From assembly GCF_009834365.1 (NCBI RefSeq), contig NZ_CP041348.1, positions 2,207,001-2,271,000 of the forward strand: a stretch of 64,000 nucleotides of DNA. The letters run 5' to 3'. The first letter of the stretch is position 1, and each line of letters begins with the position of its first letter. Below the pieces are notes generated by a model. That model did no database searches. It had not been told where the DNA came from and saw only the letters and a program-made list of their open reading frames with translations. Positions 55,824-64,000 of the stretch are shown piece after piece. The stretch is from Komagataeibacter xylinus. Its GTDB lineage: Bacteria > Pseudomonadota > Alphaproteobacteria > Acetobacterales > Acetobacteraceae. A program made the position numbers and the translations under genes.

Positions 55824-57908
55824 TTAATCCTGCCTCGCAGGCGCGGTTTCAATCGCCCACAGGGCAAAGGCGTGGATCAGGGCCGCTTCCTTGAGAGAGT
55901 CGAAGCGCCCCGTCGCCCCCCGGTGCCCGGCCTCCATGTTGGTGCGGAGCATGATGGGCCGGGGCGCGCGGTTATGCGCACGCAGGCGGGCCACCCATTT
56001 GGCGGGCTCCCAGTAGGTCACGCGCGGGTCGGTCAGGCCGCCCATGGCCAGTATGGCAGGGTAGGCGCGGGGTTCTATCTGCTCATAGGCGGCGTAGCTG
56101 GCAATCAGGTCATAGGCTGCCACATCTTCCAAAGGGTTGCCCCATTCGGGCCATTCCGGCGGTGTCAGCGGCAGCGACGCGTCGGACATGGTGTTGAGTT
56201 CATCCACAAACGGCACCACGGCCACGATTCCTGCAAACAGGTCGGGGCGCATGTTGGCGATGGCCCCCATTACCATTCCGCCAGCGGAACGTCCATCAGC
56301 CACGATGCGGCCTGCGCTGCCAAAGCCTTCGGCCACGAGGGTTTCGGCACAGGCGATGAAATCGCTGAATGTGTTGGGCTTGTTGCGCCCGCGCCCGCCA
56401 AGGAACCAGTTCCAGCCCTTTTCCGAGCCGCCGCGCACATGGGCAATGGCGTAGAACCAGCCCCGGTCGACAAGGCTGAGCGTGCGGGTGGAAAACACCG
56501 GGTCGATGGCGTGCCCATAGGCGCCGTAGCCATAGAGCAGCAGCGGGGCCGAGCCATCAATGGGCGTGTCGTGGCGGCCCAGCACGGTTACGGGCACCTG
56601 CTCGCCATCGGGGGCGCAGGCCATGAGCCGCCAGCAGCGATACTGCGCCGGGTCGTGGCCAGATGGCACTTCCTGCTGCTTGAGCACGGTCTCGGTCCCG
56701 CTCACCATGTCACGCGCATGCCACGCGCGCGGGGTGGTGGGGGACTGGTAGATGTAGCGCAACTCGGTGGTGTCGTATTCATATCCGCCCACCAGCGTCA
56801 GGTCATAGGCGGCTTCATCGGGCTCGAGGGCCTCGGTCGTGCCATCCACGCTGCGGATGAGGATGCGCGTATTGGCGTCGCGTCGCTCGCGCCAGGCCAG
56901 GTGGGCCGACCAGACCATGCAGTCCGTGATGTAGCGGCCCGGCTCATGGGGCACGAGGTCGCGCCAGTTGGCGCGGGCAGGGGCCGTATCGGGCGTGGTC
57001 ATGAGCTTGAAGTCATACGCGCCATCGGCATTGGTCAGGATGATGAAATCCGTGCCCTGATGGTACAGCCCGTACATCAGCCCCGTCTCGCGCGGGCTTG
57101 CGCAGCGTGGCGCGGCCTGCGGGTCATGGCCGGGAATGAGCCAGGACTCGGAGGTATCATGATTGCCGCTGGAGATGATGATCCACCTGCCCGAGCGCGT
57201 GGCCTCCACGCCCACGAAAAAGCCGGGATCGGCTTCCTCATACACCAGCGTGTCGTGGTCCTCGCCAATGCGGCGGCGATAGACGCGGGCGGGGCGGCCA
57301 TGGCTGTCGCGCCAGACCCAGAACAGGAAAGCGCTGTCGGGCGAAAACACAAACGCCCCGCTACAGTTCTCGACCAGAGGCAGGGGAGCAGCGTCACCGG
57401 TCAGCCTGCGGATGTGGATGCGATAGATTTCCGAGCCCTGCGTATCCTCCGCATGGGCGAACAGGCTGTGGTCGGGGCTGTGGGCGGCAGCGGCCACGGC
57501 GTAATATTCATGCCCCTTTGCCGCTTCATTTACGTCAAGCAGCACTTCTTCCGTCGCCGGAGTGGCGGTAGGGTAGCGTTTATAGACCGGGTACTGCGCG
57601 CCTGCCGTGTAGCTGGTCTGGTAGCAGTAGGGGCCATGCGGGGTGGGCGGATAGGTATCATCCGCCTGCATGCGGCCCTTCATCTCGGCCACCAGCGCGG
57701 CCTGCAGGTCTTCCGTGCCGGACAGGACGGATTGCGTATAGGCGTTTTCCGCCCGCAGGTGATCGGCAATGTCGGGGCGCAGGAGCGTGGGGTCGCGCAG
57801 CACCTCCTGCCAGTTATCGTCCTTCATCCACGCATATTCATCGTGCCGGGTGCGGCCAAGCTGCGTGATCGTGTGGGGGATCTGGCGGGCAATGGGGGGC
57901 GTGGTCAT
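55824..57908 (-). CDS. ptrB: Oligopeptidase B (S9 family)
   Basis: Serine peptidase that cuts oligopeptides after basic residues in the cytosol. The 694-residue protein has no signal peptide; an N-terminal beta-propeller (with DEYAWMKDDNWQEVLRDP typical of S9A) gates the active site. Catalytic Ser about residue 541 in ADGRSAGGMVMGA, Asp in the GGLTDPRVTYWEPAKWVA region and His in NMEAGHRGATGRF. The acidic residues that give preference for Arg/Lys would need alignment to confirm. It is separated by 25 nt from the Nudix gene upstream. Confidence 0.93.
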   Translation of the reverse strand: MTTPPIARQIPHTITQLGRTRHDEYAWMKDDNWQEVLRDPTLLRPDIADHLRAENAYTQSVLSGTEDLQAALVAEMKGRMQADDTYPPTPHGPYCYQTSYTAGAQYPVYKRYPTATPATEEVLLDVNEAAKGHEYYAVAAAAHSPDHSLFAHAEDTQGSEIYRIHIRRLTGDAAPLPLVENCSGAFVFSPDSAFLFWVWRDSHGRPARVYRRRIGEDHDTLVYEEADPGFFVGVEATRSGRWIIISSGNHDTSESWLIPGHDPQAAPRCASPRETGLMYGLYHQGTDFIILTNADGAYDFKLMTTPDTAPARANWRDLVPHEPGRYITDCMVWSAHLAWRERRDANTRILIRSVDGTTEALEPDEAAYDLTLVGGYEYDTTELRYIYQSPTTPRAWHARDMVSGTETVLKQQEVPSGHDPAQYRCWRLMACAPDGEQVPVTVLGRHDTPIDGSAPLLLYGYGAYGHAIDPVFSTRTLSLVDRGWFYAIAHVRGGSEKGWNWFLGGRGRNKPNTFSDFIACAETLVAEGFGSAGRIVADGRSAGGMVMGAIANMRPDLFAGIVAVVPFVDELNTMSDASLPLTPPEWPEWGNPLEDVAAYDLIASYAAYEQIEPRAYPAILAMGGLTDPRVTYWEPAKWVARLRAHNRAPRPIMLRTNMEAGHRGATGRFDSLKEAALIHAFALWAIETAPARQD

Positions 57909-57933
57909 CGCATGGTCCTCGGGTCGCAGGGGT

Positions 57934-58785
57934 TCAGGCGGAGCGGGGGGCGTGCCAGCCGGTCAGGCCCTGGCGCAGGCGCTGGCCTTCGGGGCTGGCG
58001 GCATCAATCAGGCCGGTGCGCAGGAACAGGTCGATCAGCACGAGGTTGACGTTGAACTTGAACGCATCCGTGTCACGCACCAGCGTATAGGCTTCCTCGA
58101 TCGGGATCAGGCGGAATTCTTCCACTTCCCCGTCGGCAGGGGTGGGTACGAAGTCGGGCGGCAGTTCCAGCTCGAAGCAGTGCAGCACGTCGCGCCGCAG
58201 CCCCTCGGGCCGGTCGAGCGCGTAGCGGATATCGGCGGTGGGGCGGGCGCGCTGCACCAGTTCTGCGGGCAGGCTGGCTTCTTCCGCCGCTTCCTTGAAC
58301 AGGGCCTGTTGTGCGGTATGGCCTGCCGGTATGCCGCCCGCCACGAGGTGGTCGAGCTTGCTGGGATCGAGGCGCTTGGTCATGGAGCGCCGCGCAATCC
58401 ACAGATGCAGCCCCTCGGGCAGGCGCACGAGGCCATTGAGGTGCACGCCCGCCGCCATCAGCCCAAACAGCGGCAGCGCGCCACGGTCAATGCGGGCTAC
58501 GGGGGGCTGGGCCATGTCGGTCCAGACATCGAACAGTTCGTGGTGCGAGCGGTAGATGCCTGCCTGCGCCATGGCCTCGCCAATGGCTTCGAGGCGGGTG
58601 GGGTCGGCCAGGGTTACGGTGTTGCCTTCATGGGTCATGCCGTGTTCAAGCAGCACCGGCAGCAGGTCGGGCTGCACCCAGCCTGCGGGGGCCGTGCCGA
58701 GCTGGAACTCCAGCCGCCCGCCGGGCAGCACTGCCGTGTTGCAGGCGGCGATATGACGAAAGAAACCTTCGAGGCTGCGTGACAT
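57934..58785 (-). CDS. Nudix hydrolase with N-terminal DUF4743 region (Tnr3-like)
   Basis: A 283-residue protein. The N-terminal 120 residues resemble DUF4743, and the Nudix domain follows (SKLDHLVAGGIPAGHTAQQA, then LFKEAAEEASLP; the EExxEE metal site is nearly intact, with Gln in place of the first Glu). Members similar to the Nudix half of yeast Tnr3 remove damaged thiamine diphosphates (oxy- and oxothiamine forms). ATG 58785 was chosen because AGGGATGG is upstream; frames extend to 58884. Upstream of ptrB on the same strand. Confidence 0.85.
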   Translation of the reverse strand: MSRSLEGFFRHIAACNTAVLPGGRLEFQLGTAPAGWVQPDLLPVLLEHGMTHEGNTVTLADPTRLEAIGEAMAQAGIYRSHHELFDVWTDMAQPPVARIDRGALPLFGLMAAGVHLNGLVRLPEGLHLWIARRSMTKRLDPSKLDHLVAGGIPAGHTAQQALFKEAAEEASLPAELVQRARPTADIRYALDRPEGLRRDVLHCFELELPPDFVPTPADGEVEEFRLIPIEEAYTLVRDTDAFKFNVNLVLIDLFLRTGLIDAASPEGQRLRQGLTGWHAPRSA

Positions 58786-58914
58786 GTTCCATCCCTGTCC
58801 TTCGGGTTGAGGCTGGCATAACGGCTGCCCTCCGGCCTGACAATGCCAGCCAGCCCCGCGCCGGTGTGGGAATATGGGTTGCAAAACAAGCGGCGTGTGT
58901 CACATGCGATAGGT

Positions 58915-60738
58915 ATGGCTGTTTCCCCCACGGCCCGGCCCGATATGCCGGAGCGCTCCGCCGCCGCCACCCTGCGCGGTCTGTTGCCCTATCTGTGGCC
59001 GCGGCATGACCCGCGCACCCGCCTGCGCGTGGTTGGCGTGTGCCTGCTGCTGGTTGCGGCCAAGGTGGCTACCATTGGCGTGCCCTATGCCTATAGCCGC
59101 GTGATCGATGCGCTCCAGCCGCATGCGGGGGGCGTTGCCATGATGCCGCTCCTGCTGATCGTGGGCTACGGCCTACTGCGCATGGCAGCCGCGGGCCTGG
59201 CTGAACTACGTGATGCCCTTTTCGCCCCGCTGCGCTACCGCATAAGCCGGATTGCCGCCATGCAGAGCTTTACGCACATGCATCAGCTTTCGCTGCGCTT
59301 TCACCTCAACCGCCAGTCGGGTGGGGTGACGCGGGCCATCGCGCGCGGCACGGAAGCCATCGAGACGCTGCTGCGCGTAGGCGTGTTCAACGTGGCGCCC
59401 ACGCTGATCGAGGCGCTGATGGTCATCATCGTGATCTGGCGTCTGTTTGACTGGCGTTATGCTGTGGTGATGCTGGTGGCGGTGACGGCGTACGGGGTGT
59501 TCACCATCAAGTTCACCTCATGGCGCATCGGCCTGCGCCGCCAGATGAACGAGATCAACAGCGAGGCCAGCTGGAAGGCGCTCGACAGCCTGCTCAATTA
59601 CGAGACCGTCAAATATTTTGGCAACGAGGATCACGAGCGCCAGCGCTACGAGGATGCCCAGGCCCGCTACGAGCATGCCGCCATCCGCACCCAGATCTCG
59701 CTCAACGGGCTGAATTTCGGGCAGGCGGCGATCATTGCCACAGCCCTGATCGCGGTCATGCTCATGGCCGGGCGCGATGTTGAGGCAGGCCGCATGACGG
59801 TGGGGCACTTCGTGCTGGTCAATACCTACCTCATGCAGCTTTACCTGCCGCTCAACTTTCTGGGCAGCGTGTATACCTCGCTGCGCAATTCACTCGTTGA
59901 CCTTGAGCACATGTTCGGCCTGATGGGTGAACAGGCCGACATTACCGATTCTGCCCATGCCCTGAGCCTGCCCGCACGGCTCGACGAGGCCCCGGCCGCC
60001 GATATCCGCTTCGAGGACGTGCATTTCAGCTACCGCCCCGACCGCGAGATCCTGCGTGGCGTCAGCTTTCATGTGCCCGCGGGCCACCGGGTGGCCATCG
60101 TGGGGCCGACGGGGGCGGGCAAGTCAACCATCAGCCGCCTGCTGTTCCGCTTCTATGACGTAACGGCAGGGCGCATCATGGTCGATGGGCATGACATCCG
60201 CGACTACACGCAGGCCGCCCTGCGCGGGGCCATTGGCGTGGTGCCGCAGGATACCATCCTGTTCAACGACACCATCGGCTACAACATCGGCTATGGCCGC
60301 CTTGGCGCCACGCAGGCGGAGGTGGAGCAGGCGGCCAGACTGGCCTGCATCCATGATTTCATCCTGAGCCTGCCCGAAGGCTACGCCACAAGGGTGGGCG
60401 AGCGGGGGCTCAAGCTCTCGGGGGGCGAGAAGCAGCGCGTGGCCATTGCCCGCACCATCCTCAAGAATCCGCGCGTGCTGCTGCTTGATGAAGCGACAAG
60501 CGCGCTCGACACCGGCACCGAGCACGAAATCCAGACCGCCCTGCGCGCCGTTGCGGCCAACCGTACCACGCTCATCATCGCCCACAGGCTCTCCACCATC
60601 GTGGATGTGGATGAAATCCTCGTGATGGGGCACGGCCAGATCCTTGAGCGTGGCACGCATCGCGCCCTGCTTGAACGTGGCGGCCTGTATGCCGGGATGT
60701 GGGCTGCACAGGCGGAGGAGGACGCCGAGCGGGGATGA
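58915..60738 (+). CDS. Atm1-type ABC exporter
   Basis: A 607-residue half-transporter with its ATPase fused: six membrane helices (about residues 30-330) followed by an ABC domain with Walker A GPTGAGKSTISRL, ABC signature LSGGEKQRVAIAR and Walker B VLLLDEATSALD. The membrane part has SSLNYETVKYFGNE-like LDSLLNYETVKYFGNEDHE, the Atm1/HMT1 hallmark for export of glutathione-bound metals or Fe-S precursors. ATG 58915 was chosen as the first with a short SD (GATAGG). Confidence 0.92.
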   Translation: MAVSPTARPDMPERSAAATLRGLLPYLWPRHDPRTRLRVVGVCLLLVAAKVATIGVPYAYSRVIDALQPHAGGVAMMPLLLIVGYGLLRMAAAGLAELRDALFAPLRYRISRIAAMQSFTHMHQLSLRFHLNRQSGGVTRAIARGTEAIETLLRVGVFNVAPTLIEALMVIIVIWRLFDWRYAVVMLVAVTAYGVFTIKFTSWRIGLRRQMNEINSEASWKALDSLLNYETVKYFGNEDHERQRYEDAQARYEHAAIRTQISLNGLNFGQAAIIATALIAVMLMAGRDVEAGRMTVGHFVLVNTYLMQLYLPLNFLGSVYTSLRNSLVDLEHMFGLMGEQADITDSAHALSLPARLDEAPAADIRFEDVHFSYRPDREILRGVSFHVPAGHRVAIVGPTGAGKSTISRLLFRFYDVTAGRIMVDGHDIRDYTQAALRGAIGVVPQDTILFNDTIGYNIGYGRLGATQAEVEQAARLACIHDFILSLPEGYATRVGERGLKLSGGEKQRVAIARTILKNPRVLLLDEATSALDTGTEHEIQTALRAVAANRTTLIIAHRLSTIVDVDEILVMGHGQILERGTHRALLERGGLYAGMWAAQAEEDAERG

Positions 60739-60838
60739 AGCCCTTGCGCGGGCTTGTGACCCCTTTCATGCCCGCCCCGCACTGGTCAGGGGCGGCAAGG
60801 CGGTACATATCAGGGATAACGCGAAAAGGAGCCGTGAC

Positions 60839-61105
60839 ATGACGGACAAGACCAACCCGCCCCCCGAAGGCGACGCCATTCCCCCCGAACTGAGCCATTG
60901 CGGCGCGGTGGTGGACAAGGCCATCGAATACATGCTGGGCGAGAACCTGCCCCCCATGGCCATTGCCTCCGCCCTGCTGGGCGGCTCGCTGGGCCTGCTG
61001 TCGCGCACCATGGGGCGCGAGGCCATGCAGGGCCTGCTTGAAAACGCGCTGCACAGCGTGCAGGCGGGCGAACTGCACCCCGACCATGAAGGCGGGGCGG
61101 CCTGA
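60839..61105 (+). CDS. Small unknown helical protein
   Basis: An 88-residue soluble protein: PPELSHCGAVVDKAIEYMLG, then a hydrophobic helix region LPPMAIASALLGGSLGLLSR and TMGREAMQGLLENALHSVQA. AAAAGGA SD before ATG 60839. The composition is protein-like and the SD is good. No recognised family. It lies 100 nt after the exporter gene and ends just before a long perfect hairpin. Confidence 0.7.
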   Translation: MTDKTNPPPEGDAIPPELSHCGAVVDKAIEYMLGENLPPMAIASALLGGSLGLLSRTMGREAMQGLLENALHSVQAGELHPDHEGGAA

Positions 61106-61117
61106 GGTCCAGGGGCC

Positions 61118-61155
61118 GCGAAAGGGCTGGAACGGGGTCGTTCCAGCCCTTTCGC
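61118..61155 (+). terminator. Perfect 16-bp hairpin, probable terminator
   Basis: GCGAAAGGGCTGGAAC and its exact complement, 6-nt loop GGGGTC. No T run follows, so it could stop transcription weakly or protect the 3' end. Confidence 0.55.
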
Positions 61156-61187
61156 ATACAAAATATGCCGAATCATGCTTATGCATC

Positions 61188-61216
61188 TTGACGGATGGCG
61201 GTGGTTTGGCGATAAG
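61188..61216 (+). promoter_or_regulatory. Sigma-70-type promoter of rpmB
   Basis: TTGACG, 17-nt spacer, GATAAG; a transcription start near 61223 would leave a leader of about 64 nt before rpmB. Confidence 0.6.
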
Positions 61217-61286
61217 CCGCGCCTAATCTAGACGATCCTTGCCGGGCATTTATGCCTCGGCCAAAGTTATATCCGAGGATGATAAA

Positions 61287-61586
61287 ATGTCTCGCCGCTG
61301 CCAGATCACAGGCAAGGGCGTGCTGACGGGTAACAACGTCAGCCACGCCAACAACAAGTCCCGCCGTCGCTTCCTGCCCAACCTGCAGGAAACCTCGCTG
61401 CTGTCCGATATTCTCGGCACGGCCGTTCCCCTGCGCATGACCACCAATGGCCTGCGCACGGTCGAGCACAATGGCGGGCTGGACTCGTTCCTGCTGTCCA
61501 CCCCGAACCGCAAGCTGACGCCGGAAGCCATGACGGTGAAGCGCCGCATCCTGCGCGTTCAGGAAAAGAAGGCCGCCGTGGCCTGA
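61287..61586 (+). CDS. rpmB: 50S ribosomal protein L28
   Basis: 99-residue ribosomal protein with [34 protein letters not shown] and [14 protein letters not shown]. Alphaproteobacterial L28 carries the C-terminal extension ending in [18 protein letters not shown] 61287 gives the known start. It has its own promoter at 61188 and stands apart from other ribosomal genes; fusA follows after 206 nt. Confidence 0.97.
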   Translation: MSRRCQITGKGVLTGNNVSHANNKSRRRFLPNLQETSLLSDILGTAVPLRMTTNGLRTVEHNGGLDSFLLSTPNRKLTPEAMTVKRRILRVQEKKAAVA

Positions 61587-61792
61587 CACGCCTTGGGCCA
61601 CCTGCCTGCAATCGCGGGCAGGCGGCCTGATGCTGTCAAAAAGCCTGACTGAAGTCTGGCGCATTGTTCCGCTGTGCCGGTCTGCGTCGTCCAGGTTGAA
61701 AGAGACTGAGGGCGGAAGCAGCTTACGGTTCCGGCAGGCGCGAAAGGGAAAGGTTCCCCTTCGCGCCCGTGTTGTCTTGTGGAGGTTCTCCC

Positions 61793-63880
61793 GTGTCCGC
61801 CAAGTCTGATCTGTCCCTGATTCGCAATATCGGTATTACCGCGCACATCGATGCCGGCAAGACCACCACCACCGAGCGTATCCTGTATTACACCGGTGTG
61901 TCCCACAAGATCGGTGAGGTGCACGAAGGCAACACCACCACCGACTACATGGCGCAGGAGCGTGAGCGTGGCATCACGATCACCTCGGCTGCCGTGACGT
62001 GTGAGTGGGAAGGCCACCGCATCAACATCATCGACACCCCGGGCCACATTGACTTCAACATCGAAGTCAACCGCTCGCTGCGCGTGCTCGATGGCGCGAT
62101 CTTCATCATCGAAGGCGTTGCTGGCGTGCAGCCGCAGTCCGAGACCAACTGGCGTCTGGCTGACCGGTACAACGTGCCGCGCATCATCTTCATCAACAAG
62201 CTCGACCGCACGGGCGCCAACTTCTACAACGCGTTCGACACGCTGAAGGAGAAGCTGGACATCGTGGCGATTCCGCTGCAGCTGCCCATCGGCGCGGAAG
62301 AGAACTTCGTCGGCGTGGTCGACCTGATCGAGATGCGCGCCATCGTGTGGGAAGGCGGCGAACTCGGTGCGAAGTTCCACTACGAGGAAATTCCCGCCGA
62401 CCTGAAGGAAAAGGCCGAAGAGGCCCGCCAGAACCTTCTCGATACCGCGCTGTCCGTTGATGACGCCGCGATGGAAGAATACTTCGACAAGGGCGACGTG
62501 GACGTTGCAACGCTCAAGCGCTGCATCAAGAAGGGCACCATCGCCGGTGACTTCCGCCCCGTCCTGTGCGGCACCGCCTTCAAGAACAAGGGCGTGCAGC
62601 CCCTGCTCGATGCCGTGATCGACTTCCTGCCCGCGCCGAACGACGTGGAAGGCATCCGCATCGCTCCGCCGGAAGACGAGGAAGTTGACGAGAACAAGCT
62701 GCCGATCATCCCGGTTGACCCCGATGGCAAGTTTGCGGGCCTCGCCTTCAAGATCATCAACGACAAATACGGCACGCTGACCTTCGTGCGTGTTTACCGT
62801 GGCGTGCTCAAGACCGGTGATACGGTGCTGAACACGACCAAGGGCCACAAGGAGCGTATCGGCCGCATCTACCAGATGCATGCCGACAAGCGCGAGGAAC
62901 TGTCTGAAGTGCATGCGGGCGACATTGCCGCCTTCGTGGGCCTGAAGGACAGCCAGACCGGTGACACGCTTGCCGATCCGACCGACCCCGTGGTGCTCGA
63001 GCGCATGACCTTCCCGATCCCGGTCATCGACATCTCGGTCGAGCCGAAGACGAAGGACGGCGTGGAAAAGATGACGCTGGCGCTGCAGAAGCTGTCTGGC
63101 GAAGATCCTTCCCTGCGCCTGAAGACCGACCAGGAAACCGGCCAGACCATCCTGTCCGGCATGGGCGAGCTGCATCTCGACATCATCATCGACCGCCTGC
63201 GCCGCGAATATGGCGTGGATGCGAACATCGGCGCGCCGCAGGTGGCGTATCGTGAAACGATCACCAAGCCGCATACCGAGACCTACACCCACAAGAAGCA
63301 GTCGGGTGGTTCGGGCCAGTTCGCGGAAGTGAAGATCGAGTTCGCGCCGGTCGAGCGTAACGAAGGCATCTCGTTCGAGAACAAGGTTGTCGGCGGCACG
63401 GTGCCCAAGGAATACATCCCGGCGGTGGACAAGGGCATCCAGGCCCAGGCCACGACCGGCGTGCTCGCGGGCTTCCCCACGGTGGACTTCAAGTTCACGC
63501 TGCTCGACGGCAAGTACCATGATGTCGACTCCTCGGCGCTGGCGTTCGAAATCGCGGCCAAGGCCTGCTTCCGTGAAGGCATGAAGAAGGCCGGTCCGGT
63601 CATTCTCGAGCCGATCATGGATGTGGAAGTGACCACGCCGAATGATCACGTGGGTGACGTTGTGGGTGACCTCAACCGCCGCCGTGGCATGATCCAGAGC
63701 CAGGAAACCGCAGGGTCCACCGTTATGGTCCGCGCTTCGGTGCCGCTGAAGGAAATGTTCGGCTACATCTCGCACCTGCGCTCCATGACCAAGGGCCGTG
63801 CGTCCTTCACCATGCAGTTCCACCACTACGATCCGGTGCCCCGCAACGTTGCGGAAGAGATCATGGCGCAGTCCGCCTGA
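61793..63880 (+). CDS. fusA: Elongation factor G
   Basis: Translocation GTPase, 695 residues with five domains. GTP motifs: [26 protein letters not shown] and CGTAFKNKG. Differences from the usual EF-G: NKLD instead of NKMD, GTAF instead of GSAF, HIDF instead of HVDF, and [15 protein letters not shown]. Domain IV reads [20 protein letters not shown], with the His583-like tip. GTG 61793 has GGAGG 7 nt upstream; open frame extends to 61769. It lies next to rpmB, not in the str operon, so it may be a second EF-G or a relocated sole copy. A terminator follows. Confidence 0.93.
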   Translation: MSAKSDLSLIRNIGITAHIDAGKTTTTERILYYTGVSHKIGEVHEGNTTTDYMAQERERGITITSAAVTCEWEGHRINIIDTPGHIDFNIEVNRSLRVLDGAIFIIEGVAGVQPQSETNWRLADRYNVPRIIFINKLDRTGANFYNAFDTLKEKLDIVAIPLQLPIGAEENFVGVVDLIEMRAIVWEGGELGAKFHYEEIPADLKEKAEEARQNLLDTALSVDDAAMEEYFDKGDVDVATLKRCIKKGTIAGDFRPVLCGTAFKNKGVQPLLDAVIDFLPAPNDVEGIRIAPPEDEEVDENKLPIIPVDPDGKFAGLAFKIINDKYGTLTFVRVYRGVLKTGDTVLNTTKGHKERIGRIYQMHADKREELSEVHAGDIAAFVGLKDSQTGDTLADPTDPVVLERMTFPIPVIDISVEPKTKDGVEKMTLALQKLSGEDPSLRLKTDQETGQTILSGMGELHLDIIIDRLRREYGVDANIGAPQVAYRETITKPHTETYTHKKQSGGSGQFAEVKIEFAPVERNEGISFENKVVGGTVPKEYIPAVDKGIQAQATTGVLAGFPTVDFKFTLLDGKYHDVDSSALAFEIAAKACFREGMKKAGPVILEPIMDVEVTTPNDHVGDVVGDLNRRRGMIQSQETAGSTVMVRASVPLKEMFGYISHLRSMTKGRASFTMQFHHYDPVPRNVAEEIMAQSA

Positions 63881-63910
63881 TCTTTCTCGAAAGAGAGCAT
63901 CAAAAAAGAA

Positions 63911-63940
63911 ACCGGCTCCCGAAAGGGGGCCGGTTTTTTT
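63911..63940 (+). terminator. Rho-independent terminator after fusA
   Basis: Stem ACCGGCTCCC with GGGGGCCGGT (one G-T pair), GAAA loop, then T run, 30 nt after the stop. Confidence 0.9.
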
Positions 63941-63979
63941 GTATTGTAAGGCGGCGGGCGTAAGGCACTGCCAACAATC

Positions 63980-64000
63980 AGAAGTTTCTGGTGAAGCGTT
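63980..64000 (+). repeat. Dispersed intergenic element, truncated by the window end
   Basis: AGAAGTTTCTGGTGAAGCGT is the left part of module A. It again lies 3' of a gene, here fusA, 40 nt beyond its terminator. Confidence 0.6.

Noticed and set aside
55734..58049. Long plus-strand open frame opposite ptrB (about 770 codons)
   Set aside because: Antisense to a complete S9 peptidase with all catalytic motifs; composition is not protein-like.
61559..63826. Long minus-strand open frame opposite fusA (about 755 codons)
   Set aside because: Shadow of the fusA codon pattern; no motif or SD.

Overview
The window is GC-rich bacterial chromosome with no phage, insertion-sequence, rRNA or CRISPR content. 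Gene content and protein style point to an alphaproteobacterium of the acetic acid bacteria (Acetobacteraceae), most likely Komagataeibacter, Gluconacetobacter or a close relative. The arguments are a probable hopanoid C-3 methylase (hpnR), a gluconokinase, the alphaproteobacterial gene orders ispH-thrB-rnhA, yceD-rpmF-plsX-fabH-ihfA-merR and ffh-rpsP-rimM-trmD-rplS-leuCDB, and a family of AT-rich palindromic repeats dispersed between genes. The genus is an inference from memory of such genomes, not a database result.

Layout. 1-8.4 kb: an alternative chemosensory cluster (MCP, CheA with a fused receiver, CheB, and two multi-receiver histidine kinases) in one overlapping operon. 8.4-11 kb: hslVU, sufE and a copper-chaperone-like protein. 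11-24.3 kb: accessory and metabolic genes, including hpnR, an HNH nuclease, gluQ, two tandem aspartate-type aminotransferases, gntK, a corrinoid adenosyltransferase, an rRNA methyltransferase and several small unknown envelope proteins. 24.3-28.6 kb: an M3 peptidase, an OPT transporter and a lipoprotein on the minus strand. 28.8-34.1 kb: ispH, thrB, rnhA, an ABC ATPase and permease of the ThiZ/ThiX or SsuB/SsuC type, and a nucleoside-hydrolase-like protein that lacks most of its metal ligands. 34.2-37.6 kb: pstCAB and a Spy-like periplasmic protein. 37.7-44.7 kb: ffh-rpsP-rimM-trmD-rplS followed by leuCDB. 44.9-49.2 kb: a minus-strand operon def-coq9-marR-response regulator facing rpsU and an EnvZ-like kinase. 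49.3-54.5 kb: bamE divergent from yceD-rpmF-plsX-fabH-ihfA-merR, then a tRNA-Pro. 54.6-64 kb: an AI-2E-type exporter, oligopeptidase B, a Nudix protein, an Atm1-type ABC exporter, rpmB and an elongation factor G gene.

Most of the window is housekeeping. The parts most worth attention are the chemosensory cluster, whose outputs appear to be histidine kinases rather than a lone CheY; the nucleoside-hydrolase-like protein beside an ABC transporter with no binding protein; the repeat family that sits just 3' of genes; a probable leaderless ihfA; and an EF-G gene outside the str operon with non-consensus switch residues. I found no convincing wholly new defence or mobile system. Function assignments rest on motifs and recalled family consensus; no searches were run.
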